A stretch of DNA of 53,351 nt from an uncultured Marmoricola sp. (GCF_943913695.1 NZ_CALTZE010000005.1:1-53351); one strand, 5' to 3'. Shown: positions 7,615 to 16,165, numbered from the stretch's first letter. Notes: generated from the letters alone by a model not told the origin. Translations and numbers: made by a program.

Positions 7615-7719
7615 GAAACAGCAGGTCAGCACGCTGAAACCGCTGGTCAACTTCAGATTCGCCTCAGACTGCGGATACTGGTTCAAACCCAGTATCGCCC
7701 ACCACGAACCAGCAGGTCA
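7615..7719 (+). repeat. Three GAAACMGCWGGTCA-like repeats around the attachment site
   Basis: GAAACAGCAGGTCA (7615-7628) and GAAACCGCTGGTCA (7636-7649) are tandem with a 21-bp period. GAACCAGCAGGTCA (7706-7719) lies beyond the tRNA fragment. They look like integrase arm-type sites, but the third copy falls on what should be the chromosomal side, so the real element edge could be further right, or the match may be chance. Confidence 0.45.
7677..7704 (+). other. tRNA-Val-like 3' fragment, putative attR
   Basis: The sequence has a perfect T-arm, stem ACTGG/CCAGT with loop TTCAAAC, then the 3' acceptor strand ATCGCCC, discriminator A and CCA. ATCGCCC would pair with GGGCGAT, the 5' end of actinobacterial tRNA-Val. 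Upstream there is no anticodon arm or D-arm that folds, so only the 3' part of a tRNA gene is present. This is what integration into a tRNA leaves at one end of an element. The intact gene should stand at the left end, outside this window. The tRNA identity is inferred from the acceptor strand alone. Confidence 0.75.
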
Positions 7720-7720
7720 C

Positions 7721-7751
7721 GCCCCGTTTCCCGGCTTCCGGGAGGCGGGGC
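7721..7751 (+). terminator. Rho-independent-type terminator after the tRNA fragment
   Basis: A 14-bp stem (left arm GCCCCGTTTCCCGG) with a CTT loop and two G-T wobbles lies 16 bp past the CCA of the tRNA fragment. It ends in CTTCGT rather than a long T-run. The position fits the native terminator of the tRNA gene. It also shields the minus-strand phospholipase gene, whose stop is at 7778. Confidence 0.8.
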
Positions 7752-7777
7752 TTCGTCGTGCTCCGGCGCGGCTGTGC

Positions 7778-9886
7778 TCAGCGCCTGACGAAGGCCGGGT
7801 GGTTGTCACGAGCGAACGTGTCGTTGAGCAGCTGCACCTCGAAGGTCAGCAGCATCGACGGGCCCGGCTCCTCGGGACCCTCGTCCAGCGGCAGGATCTT
7901 CACGCGGCACCGGACCACGCCCAGCATCGCAGTGGTCGTCCGCGCGTTGAGCAGCTCGGCCGTCTTGGCGCCGATGTAGACGACGTCCTGGTCGCTGTAC
8001 TCGAAGACCTCGTCCCTGTCGTAGCGCAGGCTCCGGAGCCGGTAGTACTTCGGCGGCGGGCCGGTGGCCTGGCTCGGCACCTCCCACGGACGGTAGGGCG
8101 CCTGCAGGTGCCAGCGGTACCAGGCCCGCCAGCCGGGCGGAACACTCGGCACGATCTTGGCGGTGAACACCGCGTGGGTCAGGGTCAGAGGCAGCCCCGA
8201 GGAGAGGATGGCGGTACCCAGCGAGGGGATGATGCGCGAGCCGCGCTTGAAGTCGATGCGAAGCGGGTCGCGACCGACGAGATCGGCCGAGAGCCACGTC
8301 GGGACGCCCTTGCGGACGCTGTCGTAGCCGGGGAAGAACCTCAGCCGCGACCCCTGCCGGCCGGCGAGCCCACGGAAGCGGTCCGCATCGCGCACGTCGT
8401 AGGACGGCCCGACCGAGCGGCCCTCGAGGTGCTCGCTCCACAACCGCTGGCGGAACGCGGCGCCGAAGGCGGGGTCCAGCACGACCGCCGAGAGCTCCGT
8501 GTCGGGCTGGTCCTTTCCGCTCCGCACCCCCTCGAGCGAGATGCCCCCCGCGTTCGCCGACCCGATCAGCGACCACACGTCGTCGACGATGAGCACCTTG
8601 GAATGGATGTAGATCTGCCCGATCACCGAGGCTGCTCGGTCGACCTGGTAGAGGGAGTACATCCCGAAGGTGGCCGCACTGTGGCTCTGCCCGACCACCT
8701 CCTCGATCTCCTCGCCGATGAAGAGCTCCTGGTTGGAGCCGAGTCCCGCCGCGAAGAGCCCCTCGTAGGGCACCATCAGCAGGATCCGGAAGTCGGGGTT
8801 TCGCCGGTTGCGCCGGGCGGCCCCGGCGAGCGCCTCCCAGATGTCCTCGTCGGCCACCCACTGGTTCTCCAGGTAGACGTACTTCGATGCGGCTGCGATG
8901 CCCGTGAGGTAGGCGTCCTTGGCCGAGCGCTCCCAGGTCACCCCTCGCTGGACGTTCCAGACCGGCTTCTCGGCCCTCCAGCGCTCGTTGCGGGGCCACG
9001 TGTCCTTGTTGGGCATCGAGCGCACGATCTGCACCCGCGGGGTGCTGGGCTGCTCGTCGCCGTTCGGGAAGGTGAACCGCGAGACCGGCTTGACGACGAA
9101 ACGCGGCAGCTCGGGCGGCCGGGGGTCCTTGAGCGCCTCGACGACCACGTCGGGACGCGGATCAGCGGCGATGTGGTGCTGCCAGCTCTCGTAGGAGTCG
9201 AGCTGCTTGGGCCGGATGGTGTGTAGGTTGCCGAAGCGCCACCGCTGCACGAAGTTGTCCCGCACCATCTCCACGGCCTCGCCCTGCACCCGCATGTGGA
9301 CGTCGTGCCAGAACTTCTGGGTGCGGTCGGTGTGACGCAGCGCGGACCGGTGTGCGCCCGTGTCCCACCGGTCCCCGTCGAGGAAGGTCAGGTCGATGCC
9401 GCCGAGATAGGCGATCTTGTCGTCGATCACCACCGTCTTCTGGTGGTGGGTGGCGAAGACGTCGGAGTGCGGGTGCAGATCGGTCCGGCAGTGCACTGAC
9501 GGGAGGCCCCGCAAGGCGTCGAAGAGCTTCAGCGTCTCGGGCAGGTAGCCGTGCAGCTCGCCGCCCTTCATGATCCCCGCGCGGATCGCGTGGCCGCCCT
9601 TGAAGACCTCCGACTCGTCCTTCCAGAACTGGTTGACCAGGAGGTAGACCGCGACACCGCGCTCCCCCAGACCGCGCAGCACCGCGCCCACCGTCGCCGC
9701 TGCGTCCGAGGGCTGCCCCGTGCGGACGAGGCCGTAGTCGGCCATGAAGTGCAGCCCCGTGAGGAAGACGAAGCGCTGCGCAGCGCGCAGGTCGGCGTGG
9801 AGGTCGGCGCCGTACCCCTTCCCGTCGACATAGAGCCTGGTGTGGTTGCCAGTCGTGACGGGGAGGTAGTTCAAGAAGTACGCCAT
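7778..9886 (-). CDS. Phospholipase D superfamily protein (702 aa)
   Basis: Two HKD motifs are present: H148-x-K150 in HHQKTVVIDD followed by LGGIDLT, and H428-x-K430 in IHSKVLIVDD followed by IGSANAGG. Together they form one phosphodiesterase active site as in bacterial PLDs, so the protein should hydrolyse or transfer phospholipid head groups or act on another phosphodiester. No signal peptide is seen. Residues 480-702 hold an extra domain beyond the PLD core. A purine-rich GAGGAGGGG lies about 25 bases before the ATG at 9884-9886, further than usual. The gene is 31 bp behind the 1030-residue unknown gene, and the two are probably one operon. Confidence 0.88.
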   Translation of the reverse strand: MAYFLNYLPVTTGNHTRLYVDGKGYGADLHADLRAAQRFVFLTGLHFMADYGLVRTGQPSDAAATVGAVLRGLGERGVAVYLLVNQFWKDESEVFKGGHAIRAGIMKGGELHGYLPETLKLFDALRGLPSVHCRTDLHPHSDVFATHHQKTVVIDDKIAYLGGIDLTFLDGDRWDTGAHRSALRHTDRTQKFWHDVHMRVQGEAVEMVRDNFVQRWRFGNLHTIRPKQLDSYESWQHHIAADPRPDVVVEALKDPRPPELPRFVVKPVSRFTFPNGDEQPSTPRVQIVRSMPNKDTWPRNERWRAEKPVWNVQRGVTWERSAKDAYLTGIAAASKYVYLENQWVADEDIWEALAGAARRNRRNPDFRILLMVPYEGLFAAGLGSNQELFIGEEIEEVVGQSHSAATFGMYSLYQVDRAASVIGQIYIHSKVLIVDDVWSLIGSANAGGISLEGVRSGKDQPDTELSAVVLDPAFGAAFRQRLWSEHLEGRSVGPSYDVRDADRFRGLAGRQGSRLRFFPGYDSVRKGVPTWLSADLVGRDPLRIDFKRGSRIIPSLGTAILSSGLPLTLTHAVFTAKIVPSVPPGWRAWYRWHLQAPYRPWEVPSQATGPPPKYYRLRSLRYDRDEVFEYSDQDVVYIGAKTAELLNARTTTAMLGVVRCRVKILPLDEGPEEPGPSMLLTFEVQLLNDTFARDNHPAFVRR

Positions 9887-9917
9887 CGCCCGGGCCGCCG
9901 CTTCGCCGCTCCCCTCC

Positions 9918-12900
9918 TCAGGCGGGAATCCACTCGCCCTCCGTGTCCTGCTTCCACGCGGGCAGCTGGTCGTCGGCACGCAGGTGCACCAAGGTCGTGG
10001 GGATCCGCACGGTCCAGGGCTCGCCTTGCGGGACCTCCTCGCCCGGCCGGTCCAGGCGTTCGGCGATCTCGTCGGCGATCGGTAGGTAGAGGTCGTCAGA
10101 GATCGGGGGCAGCGGACCGCCGTCCCAGGTCTCGCCGCAGCGCATGAAGTGGTCGATGGCCGCCTCGAAGCCACGTCGCGCCGGCACGACGACGCGGCAG
10201 TAGCCGGCCTTGAGGAACTGCTGGAAGAGGGGGTCGGAGTCCTCGTAGGCGATCCGCTCGACCCATGCGCTCTTGCGGCCCCAGAAGTAGGGATAGGTCA
10301 CCCACGTCATCTGCTCCCACTCGAAGGCCTGCTCGAAGAAGCGGACGTAGGGGCCTTCTGCGGCGTTCTCGGCCAGGTCGATCTCGGGAACGCCGTGGGA
10401 GCCGGTGCGCACGGCACCGAAGAGGTCGAAGTGCTGCTCGGTCATCACCGAGATGCACAGGCGCTTGAGCTCGTCGTTCATCAGCTCGGTGTTGGCGCGC
10501 GGATTGCGACCCTGGATCGCCACTCCTGCCTGTACCTCGAGGGCCGCCAGCTTCTCTTCATACTCCGCCAGTCGCGCACGGTAGGCCTGGGTCAGCCGGG
10601 CGTGCGTGTCCAGCCGCCACTTCAGCAGCGCCTGGTCGGTGCGCTGACACTTCACCTCCACGGCGACGGCGACGTCGCCGACGAGGTCAGTGACCAGCGC
10701 GAAGGGCACGGCACCCGTCTCACCCCCCAGCGGCGTGCCCCAGACCCAGTCCCCGCTGGTGAAGCGGTGGCTGCGCGCACCCAGCACGACATCGACGACG
10801 GCCTCGCCCTCCCACACGGTGCGTACGCAGCCGACCGTGGCGTAGACCGCGCGGTAGCCGTCTGCGACCGCGATCTGCGCGGAGTGGGTGAACTCGACGT
10901 TCTCGTCCTCGGCGTTGGCGTTGAAGTCGTGGGCGGCGGTGACGAAGTCCGCGGGGGGCACCTGGACGTCGGTGGCGCCGTACTCTCGCACCCACCCGGA
11001 GTAGTTGGCCTCGGTGACCTGGTCAGGCCGCAGCGTCCATGGGGTGGGCTTGGCCAGCTCGGTCGCCGTGGCGTGTGCGCCTTCCAGGCTGGCGATCAGG
11101 AAGGCGGCCGGCTCGGGGACCATGAAGTCGTACATCGCCCGGACGCCGTAGTTGAAGACCTGTGCTTGATAGACCTTCTCGACCCACTGGTAGACGCCCG
11201 AGATGTGCGCGGCGCCCTCCCGGTTGTCCAGCGCGTGGGTGTTGCGCTCGATGACCTCGTCAGTGACGCGCTTCGTCGAGCGCTCGAGCACGCGCTCGGT
11301 GATCTTGCTGGCGCTGCGGTCGGTGACGTCCTGGGAGAAGGTCGCCGCCGCCTTGGTCGACTCCTCCTTCGATCGGGAGACCGCACCCTCGACACTCGCT
11401 GCGAAGTCGACGGTGGGACCGTAGCTGCCGGAAACGGTCAGTCCCGCCTTGAGCGAGGCGTCCGCCCGTAGCGTGGCGGCCGTCTCCTTGCTCATCTCGA
11501 AGCGGGTGGTGGACTCGTGCTCCCGCTCCTCGGTGGTGGTGGCTTCGGACTCCCGCAGCGTGAAGCTCTCGGTCTCGGTACGCCGCGAGTGCTCACGTGT
11601 CTTGCGCTCCCCCTTGAGCACGTTCTCCACGTGGGCGACGTCTGCTGCCTCGTAGCGCACGAGCTGCTGCTTGACGACCAGCAGGTCGGCCACACCTGCG
11701 GGGTTGATCGAGCCGTGCGACACCGGCACCTCGCCCGGCAGCGGTGGGAGCGGAGGCAGACCCGGGTGGCCGGACACGACGATGTCGTTCCACACCGAGG
11801 CCTGCGCTGTCGAGGTCACCACCAGGGTGTTGCCGAGCCGCTTGACGCTGCGCTGCATCGGGCGTCCCAGGAGCGCGTCCAGCGTCTCCCCCAGGCTCGT
11901 CAACTCACTGCGCAGCACCTGCACCAACCGATCCAAGGGCTGACCGGAGAGCTCGAGGCCGCGCTCCTTGAGCACCTCCTGCGTCTCGGGGTCGAGCCCG
12001 ACCGTGGCTTGCGGGTCGACCCGGAAGCCCACCTCGGCGATCTGGCCCGGTGTGAAGGCCACGCTGCCGCGAATGAGCCCAGCCTTCGGCGAGAGTGCGC
12101 GGATCCCGTCAGCCGCCGTGGTCGTCCGGGCCCCGGACTCCTGCTCCGGGTCCAGGCCGCCGGCCATCGCCGCCTGTCGGAAGAGCGCCCACTGTTCGCG
12201 TTGACCGTGCAGCCCGAGCTCGCTGGTGAGAATCTGCACGGGTCGGACGGCCACCGGAGCCAGGAAGCCCGGGTGGGACTGCTGGGGCGAGCCCAGCAAC
12301 CGGCTGGAGAGAGACGACAAGCTCTCCACCGCCCGCTCGAGACGACGGGAGCGAGCCAGCAGGTCCGTGGCCTCGGCGCGCCGCGCCTCCTCCGCATCCT
12401 GGCGCTGCTGGGCACGGGCCTCGGTCTCCGCCGTGGATCCGAGCACGGACCCTGGCGTGAGCCGCCCGGGCAGCCTGAAGGACCGCCTGCGGTAGTGCCG
12501 CAGCACGGCACCTGTCCCCGGGAAGGCACTGTCCTCGGCCGTCTTGAGCACCACCTCCAGGTCGCGGAGCTGGCCGGCCAGGAGCTCCAGTGGTCGGTGG
12601 TGCTCCTCGGGAAGCAGCTTGATCACCACGATGCTGTCCTTGAGCGCCTGCGCCGCAGCAGCCAGACTGCCGTCGCGCACCAGGGCCGGTGGCTTCCTCC
12701 CGAAGGCGGCCTCCACGGCTGTGACGACCTCGGCGTGCGAGACCGCCTCCTCCTCGCCGAGCCGGTCCAGCTCGCGGGCCAACGCGTCGAGCTCGGCGTG
12801 CAGTCCGAGCTGGTCGGCAGAGCCGAGGAAGTCCGGCGACGCGACGAAGGCTCGTGCGACCTTGCGACGCGCCGAGCGCGGATCTTGCGTGGTCTCAGCA

Positions 12901-13010
12901 CCGGCCAGGTCCGTCTGCACGGCGGACTGCGTCGCGAGGTCGATGCTGGGGAGCGACTCGTCCTGACGGATCGGGGGCCGGACCAGCACGAATCTGAAGA
13001 GCTGTTCCAT
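9918..13010 (-). CDS. Large protein of unknown function paired with PLD (1030 aa)
   Basis: I do not recognise a named domain. Residues 1-460 are mostly helical. About 465-600 is highly charged and rich in Glu, Arg, Thr and Ser, interrupted by a glycine-containing segment (LKAGLTVSGSYGPTVDFAAS) that resembles a membrane-inserting or strand pair. About 603-640 is aromatic-rich (SGVYQWVEKVYQAQVFNYG), and 880-980 has an aromatic stretch PYFWGRKSAW. No signal peptide or clear transmembrane helix is visible. The start at 13008-13010 has GAGG upstream. The charged central section could be a coiled coil in a secreted, injected or membrane-acting assembly; this is inference only. Confidence 0.85.
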   Translation of the reverse strand: MEQLFRFVLVRPPIRQDESLPSIDLATQSAVQTDLAGAETTQDPRSARRKVARAFVASPDFLGSADQLGLHAELDALARELDRLGEEEAVSHAEVVTAVEAAFGRKPPALVRDGSLAAAAQALKDSIVVIKLLPEEHHRPLELLAGQLRDLEVVLKTAEDSAFPGTGAVLRHYRRRSFRLPGRLTPGSVLGSTAETEARAQQRQDAEEARRAEATDLLARSRRLERAVESLSSLSSRLLGSPQQSHPGFLAPVAVRPVQILTSELGLHGQREQWALFRQAAMAGGLDPEQESGARTTTAADGIRALSPKAGLIRGSVAFTPGQIAEVGFRVDPQATVGLDPETQEVLKERGLELSGQPLDRLVQVLRSELTSLGETLDALLGRPMQRSVKRLGNTLVVTSTAQASVWNDIVVSGHPGLPPLPPLPGEVPVSHGSINPAGVADLLVVKQQLVRYEAADVAHVENVLKGERKTREHSRRTETESFTLRESEATTTEEREHESTTRFEMSKETAATLRADASLKAGLTVSGSYGPTVDFAASVEGAVSRSKEESTKAAATFSQDVTDRSASKITERVLERSTKRVTDEVIERNTHALDNREGAAHISGVYQWVEKVYQAQVFNYGVRAMYDFMVPEPAAFLIASLEGAHATATELAKPTPWTLRPDQVTEANYSGWVREYGATDVQVPPADFVTAAHDFNANAEDENVEFTHSAQIAVADGYRAVYATVGCVRTVWEGEAVVDVVLGARSHRFTSGDWVWGTPLGGETGAVPFALVTDLVGDVAVAVEVKCQRTDQALLKWRLDTHARLTQAYRARLAEYEEKLAALEVQAGVAIQGRNPRANTELMNDELKRLCISVMTEQHFDLFGAVRTGSHGVPEIDLAENAAEGPYVRFFEQAFEWEQMTWVTYPYFWGRKSAWVERIAYEDSDPLFQQFLKAGYCRVVVPARRGFEAAIDHFMRCGETWDGGPLPPISDDLYLPIADEIAERLDRPGEEVPQGEPWTVRIPTTLVHLRADDQLPAWKQDTEGEWIPA

Positions 13011-13214
13011 GGTGTGCCTCGGGGCGCGAGGGACGGCGTACGCGACCCCCGAGCGGGTCACCAAGGGCGACCTCGGGCGCCTGGCAGCGTCTGCAGTCGT
13101 CGTGACCGGTGATCTCCCATCGATACTCCTGCGGGCCAGCCGGGTCAAGGGCGGCGACGACTGCCGCTTGCTCAAGCCCGGGCCGGCGTCGTGAAGATGG
13201 GTACTCCCACGAGC

Positions 13215-13331
13215 ATGACCACCACACCGGCAGAGCCCGTCCAGGATCCCGACCTCGAGCCGATCATCCGGCCGAGTGAGGAGCCCACCGGTCCCGACAG
13301 CGACCCGCAGACCGAGCCGCAGCCGGCCTAG
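13215..13331 (+). CDS. Small acidic proline-rich protein (38 aa)
   Basis: The ORF runs from ATG at 13215 to TAG at 13331 and gives a 38-residue peptide rich in Pro, Glu and Asp (MTTTPAEPVQDPDLEPIIRP and on). It is divergent from the 1030-residue gene. Composition suggests a disordered peptide. The ribosome site is weak, so the call rests on the clean frame alone. Confidence 0.4.
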   Translation: MTTTPAEPVQDPDLEPIIRPSEEPTGPDSDPQTEPQPA

Positions 13332-13366
13332 AAGCCTGCCAGACGGCAGGCCCCGGGACAGCTGTG

Positions 13367-13519
13367 TCAGCGACTCTCGGCAGACGTCGGGGGCTCGGCG
13401 TGGCGGACGAGGTCGCGGATCAGCTCCTCGACCGTGTCGGCCGACTCGATCTCACCGCGCTTGCGCATCAGCTGGGCGGTCTCGCGGAGCAGCTCGATCT
13501 CGCGCTTGCGGGTGGGCAC
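13367..13519 (-). CDS. Small helical protein (50 aa)
   Basis: The frame encodes a 50-residue amphipathic helical peptide (TRKREIELLRETAQLMRKRG, then a likely second helix ending ELIRDLVRHAE). The pattern of leucines every 3-4 residues is typical of a real helical hairpin. I took the GTG at 13517-13519 as the start, but no good ribosome site is visible, so the start is uncertain. Function unknown. Confidence 0.5.
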   Translation of the reverse strand: MPTRKREIELLRETAQLMRKRGEIESADTVEELIRDLVRHAEPPTSAESR

Positions 13520-13558
13520 GGGCAGCAGGATAGACCCGCGCTCACGAGCGCTGGAAGG

Positions 13559-13582
13559 GCGGGACGCCGGCCGGCGTCCCGC
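13559..13582. repeat. 24-bp perfect palindrome
   Basis: The bases GCGGGACGCCGG and CCGGCGTCCCGC meet without a loop as a perfect palindrome. It lies upstream of both the minus gene starting at 13519 and the plus gene starting at 13808, so it does not follow any recognised gene end. An operator or cruciform is more likely than a terminator. Confidence 0.5.
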
Positions 13583-13651
13583 TCCTCACGTAGCCGTCGC
13601 ACGCCCCCGTTGTGCGCGCGCACGCACAGCACATCGGGTGGGACGGTCTCC

Positions 13652-13669
13652 TGTCAGGCGAACCTGACA
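13652..13669. promoter_or_regulatory. TGTCAGG-CGAA-CCTGACA inverted repeat
   Basis: A perfect 7-bp inverted repeat with a 4-base centre lies about 140 bp upstream of the DUF2510-like gene. It has the size and shape of an operator for a dimeric repressor. No cognate regulator is identified. The rest of 13520-13807 holds no gene that I can support. Confidence 0.35.
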
Positions 13670-13807
13670 ACGGGTGTCAGCGGCCTAGTCCGCCGAGTGC
13701 GTCAAGCCCGTGTCGTGTGTCCGCCAGACGCCTTGTCAGCGCCCCGTCGGAGGGGCAGAGTCACCGTGCGGTGGGCGGGGGCCCATCGTCGAGTCCGGGG
13801 GAGGACC

Positions 13808-13963
13808 GTGGCGGAGCTCGAGCCTGGTTGGTACCGGGACCCGGACGACTTCCGGGTGCACCGGCACTGGGACGGCCATGTCTGGACCGTCTACCGACCA
13901 CCCTCCACCTCGTCCCGTACGCCGCCGCGCCCGCCGGAGACCTCCGAGGAGCCAGACGCCTGA
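13808..13963 (+). CDS. DUF2510-like small protein (51 aa)
   Basis: Residues 7-28 (GWYRDPDD then HRHWDGHVWTVYR) match the short actinobacterial DUF2510 motif, in which GWYxDP and RxWDGxxWT are conserved. The motif is usually found at the end of membrane proteins, and here it stands alone with a Pro/Ser tail. The GTG start at 13808 has GGGGGAGG just upstream. Function unknown; probably a protein-protein interaction module. Confidence 0.7.
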   Translation: MAELEPGWYRDPDDFRVHRHWDGHVWTVYRPPSTSSRTPPRPPETSEEPDA

Positions 13964-14025
13964 CGCAGTAGATTCGACCGGCGCGGGTACCTGCCTGTCG
14001 TGACCCTCATCTCCAGGAGTCAGCC

Positions 14026-14472
14026 GTGAGCAGCCAGCAGCCCCCCGCCAGCGAGCCGGCCGAGCCCCTTGGCGCTGCCGGTCCTTCTCCGAGCACTCCC
14101 CCGGCCGACTCGCCCACCGGGTCGCAGCCGGACTCCAGGAGCACCACCTCCGCGCCCACCAAGGACCCTGGCACCAGGAGTGCGGCCAAGGGACGCCGCG
14201 GCAGCCAGGACGACCCGCTGCGGGGCTCGCGCACCAGTGGCATCTGGGCGGGAGTGCTCGCCCTGGTGGTGCTGTTGATCCTGCTGGCGATCTTCATCCT
14301 GCAGAACACCCAGGAGACCGAGGTCAGCTTCCTCGGGTGGACGGGATCCGCGCCGCTCTCGGCCACCATCCTCATCGCGGCTGCCGGCGGAGCCTTGCTC
14401 GTCGCGGCCGCCGGCGCGCTCCGCATCCTCCAGCTGCGCCGCCGGGTCAAGCGGGAGCGCAAGCGCTCCTGA
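14026..14472 (+). CDS. LapA-domain membrane protein (148 aa)
   Basis: A Pro/Ser-rich cytoplasmic N terminus of about 70 residues is followed by two membrane helices (about 73-92 and 108-130) with NTQETEVSFLGW between them. This is the pattern of the LapA/DUF1049 family. A basic C-terminal tail (RRRVKRERKR) follows. The GTG start has AGGAG upstream. The family is linked to envelope assembly in Gram-negatives; its role in actinobacteria is not defined. It converges with the next gene, only 10 bp apart. Confidence 0.82.
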   Translation: MSSQQPPASEPAEPLGAAGPSPSTPPADSPTGSQPDSRSTTSAPTKDPGTRSAAKGRRGSQDDPLRGSRTSGIWAGVLALVVLLILLAIFILQNTQETEVSFLGWTGSAPLSATILIAAAGGALLVAAAGALRILQLRRRVKRERKRS

Positions 14473-14482
14473 CGACACGTGG

Positions 14483-14824
14483 CTAGTGCGGCCCTCGCGG
14501 GTCGAAGCGGTCGCCTCGTGGGTGCAGGTCGATGACCGGCGCAGGCGTCCCCGCGTGTGGCCCGGAGGATGCGGGGGGAGCCTGACCGGTCCCGTGGCCA
14601 CCCAGGGTGTGCACGGAGACCGCGGCGCCCTCGCCGTACGGCGTGATGAGGGCCTCGAGCACCTCGGTGCGGTGACCGCCCTCCAGCACCTCCCAGACCA
14701 CGCGCTCGCCGCCCTCGGAGACGTGCAGCAGTCTCCAGCCCGCGGACTCGATGGCGTGCGAGAGCACGACACACACGACCCCGGGGGACTCGTCGAACAG
14801 CTGGTCGTCCAGGTGGACAGACAC
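14483..14824 (-). CDS. Hypothetical protein (113 aa)
   Basis: The first 75 residues look like a small alpha/beta domain (DESPGVVCVVLSHAIESAGW then VVWEVLEGGHRTEVLEALI). The tail is rich in Gly, Pro and His. The GTG start at 14824 has GGAG 6 bases upstream. No family is recognised. It lies behind the AI-2E family gene on the same strand, about 95 bp away. Confidence 0.65.
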   Translation of the reverse strand: MSVHLDDQLFDESPGVVCVVLSHAIESAGWRLLHVSEGGERVVWEVLEGGHRTEVLEALITPYGEGAAVSVHTLGGHGTGQAPPASSGPHAGTPAPVIDLHPRGDRFDPRGPH

Positions 14825-14920
14825 CGGGAGCTCCGATCGTGGGGGGCTCCCCTGTCGTGCCCGATGTGTCCCCGGCCATGCAGAGCCGAGGCGGGTCGCA
14901 CCGAGCTGGACTAGCGCGGG

Positions 14921-16165
14921 CTAGTCGCGCTCGGCAGACGCGCTCGTGCTCGCCTCGTCGTCGTCGGCCGACGCGTCGTCGGAGCCCGAGTCGTCGTCGG
15001 AGCCCGAGTCGTCGTGCTCGTAGGGCGGATGGCCGACCGGCGAGGTCTTGCTGTCGACGACCTCGTCGAGGTAGCGCAGCACCACCGCTACGACCGCGAG
15101 CACGGGCACGGCGAGGAACGCCCCGGTGATGCCGAACAGCGTCGACCCGAGCGTCACGCCGAGCAGCACGATCGCGGGGTGCAGGGCCATCGACTTCGAC
15201 TGCAGCCACGGCGAGAGCACGTTGCCCTCGAGCTGCTGCACGCCGATCACGATGGCGAGCACGATCAGCGCACCGGTCAGGCCGTTGGCCACCAGCGCCA
15301 CCAGCACCGCGAGCGTGCCGGCCACGAAGGCACCCACGATCGGGATGAAGCCGGCGAAGAAGGTGAGCACCGCCAGCGGGATCGCCAGGGGTACGCCGAC
15401 GATCAGCAGGCCGGCGCCGATGAAGACGGCGTCGATGAGGGAGACGAGTGCCTGGGTGCGGATGAAGCCACCGAGCGTGCGCCACGACCGCGACGCCACC
15501 TCGACCAGGTGGTCACCGGCCCGGGGGCCGGCGACGCGGTGCACGAGCGGCAGGAAGCGGCGGCCGTCCTTGAGGAAGAGGAAGGTGAGCACGAGCGCCA
15601 GCACGATCGTGATCAGCCCGTTGGTGACGGCGGAGACGCCCACGATGACGCCGGAGGCGATCGTGCTCGCTGAGCCGGTGACGAAGTCCTGGATCCCCTC
15701 CAGCGCCTGGTCGATCTGGTCGGCGGTGATGAAGTCGGTCGACTGCACCCACTCCTGCAGCTTGCCCAGGCCCTCGTTGACGTCGGCCGCGACCTCACCG
15801 GACTGACCGGCGACCTGGGGTGCGACCAGCACCCCCGCCAGGATGATCGCCAGCATCGCCCCCAGCAGCGCCGAGGCCGCCGCGAGCCCCGCGGGCAGCC
15901 GGAGCTTGTCGCGCAGCAGCGCGCTCACCGGCGCCAGCACCGTCGCGAAGAGCAGCGCCAGCAGCACCGGGAACAGGATGTACCACGTGTACTTGACCAG
16001 GAAGCCCAGCAGCACCAGGCCCAGGGCGATCCCCACCAGGCGCAGGCTCCAGCGCGAGAGCCACGCGACACCGTCGCCGATCACCTGGGGCCGCGAGGGC
16101 GGCAACGTCACACCGGGCGCGGGGGCAGCGGGGTCAGCGACCCCGAAGGCACGTTCGTCGACCAT
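14921..16165 (-). CDS. AI-2E family transporter (YhhT/PerM type)
   Basis: The 414-residue protein has about eight predicted membrane helices and the family's central soluble segment (about 120-190). The conserved C-terminal membrane part includes FFAGFIPIVGAFVAGTLA and VIGVQQLEGNVLSPWL. The substrate is unknown despite the family name; members have been proposed to export signal molecules or act as Na+/H+ exchangers. The last 30 residues are a very acidic Ser/Asp tail encoded by short DNA repeats. Start and stop are clear. Confidence 0.9.
   Translation of the reverse strand: MVDERAFGVADPAAPAPGVTLPPSRPQVIGDGVAWLSRWSLRLVGIALGLVLLGFLVKYTWYILFPVLLALLFATVLAPVSALLRDKLRLPAGLAAASALLGAMLAIILAGVLVAPQVAGQSGEVAADVNEGLGKLQEWVQSTDFITADQIDQALEGIQDFVTGSASTIASGVIVGVSAVTNGLITIVLALVLTFLFLKDGRRFLPLVHRVAGPRAGDHLVEVASRSWRTLGGFIRTQALVSLIDAVFIGAGLLIVGVPLAIPLAVLTFFAGFIPIVGAFVAGTLAVLVALVANGLTGALIVLAIVIGVQQLEGNVLSPWLQSKSMALHPAIVLLGVTLGSTLFGITGAFLAVPVLAVVAVVLRYLDEVVDSKTSPVGHPPYEHDDSGSDDDSGSDDASADDDEASTSASAERD

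Larger units (their letters stand above)
1..7704. mobile_element. Right part of an integrated satellite- or plasmid-like element
   Basis: The stretch holds an integrase, an excisionase, a primase-polymerase/D5 helicase, a WhiB-like protein and a toxin-antitoxin pair, all on the minus strand and mostly joined by ATGA overlaps. Base composition is visibly less GC-rich than the chromosomal genes to the right, most clearly at 5000-6400. The right edge is placed at the end of a tRNA 3' fragment (7677-7704) just outside the integrase gene. The left end is not in the window, so total size is unknown. No capsid, portal, terminase or tail genes are seen, which favours a phage satellite or an integrative plasmid over a full prophage, although missing genes could lie to the left. 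Confidence 0.8.

Noticed and set aside
7640..7704. A complete tRNA gene ending at 7704
   Set aside because: The T-arm and acceptor 3' strand are perfect, but the bases upstream give no anticodon stem with U33 and no D-arm or GGGCGAT 5' strand at the right distance.
1..7704. Complete prophage
   Set aside because: Only integration, replication and regulatory genes are visible; no structural or packaging gene is present in this part.
13559..13582. Terminator
   Set aside because: The perfect palindrome has no loop, no T-run and no gene ending nearby in the correct direction.
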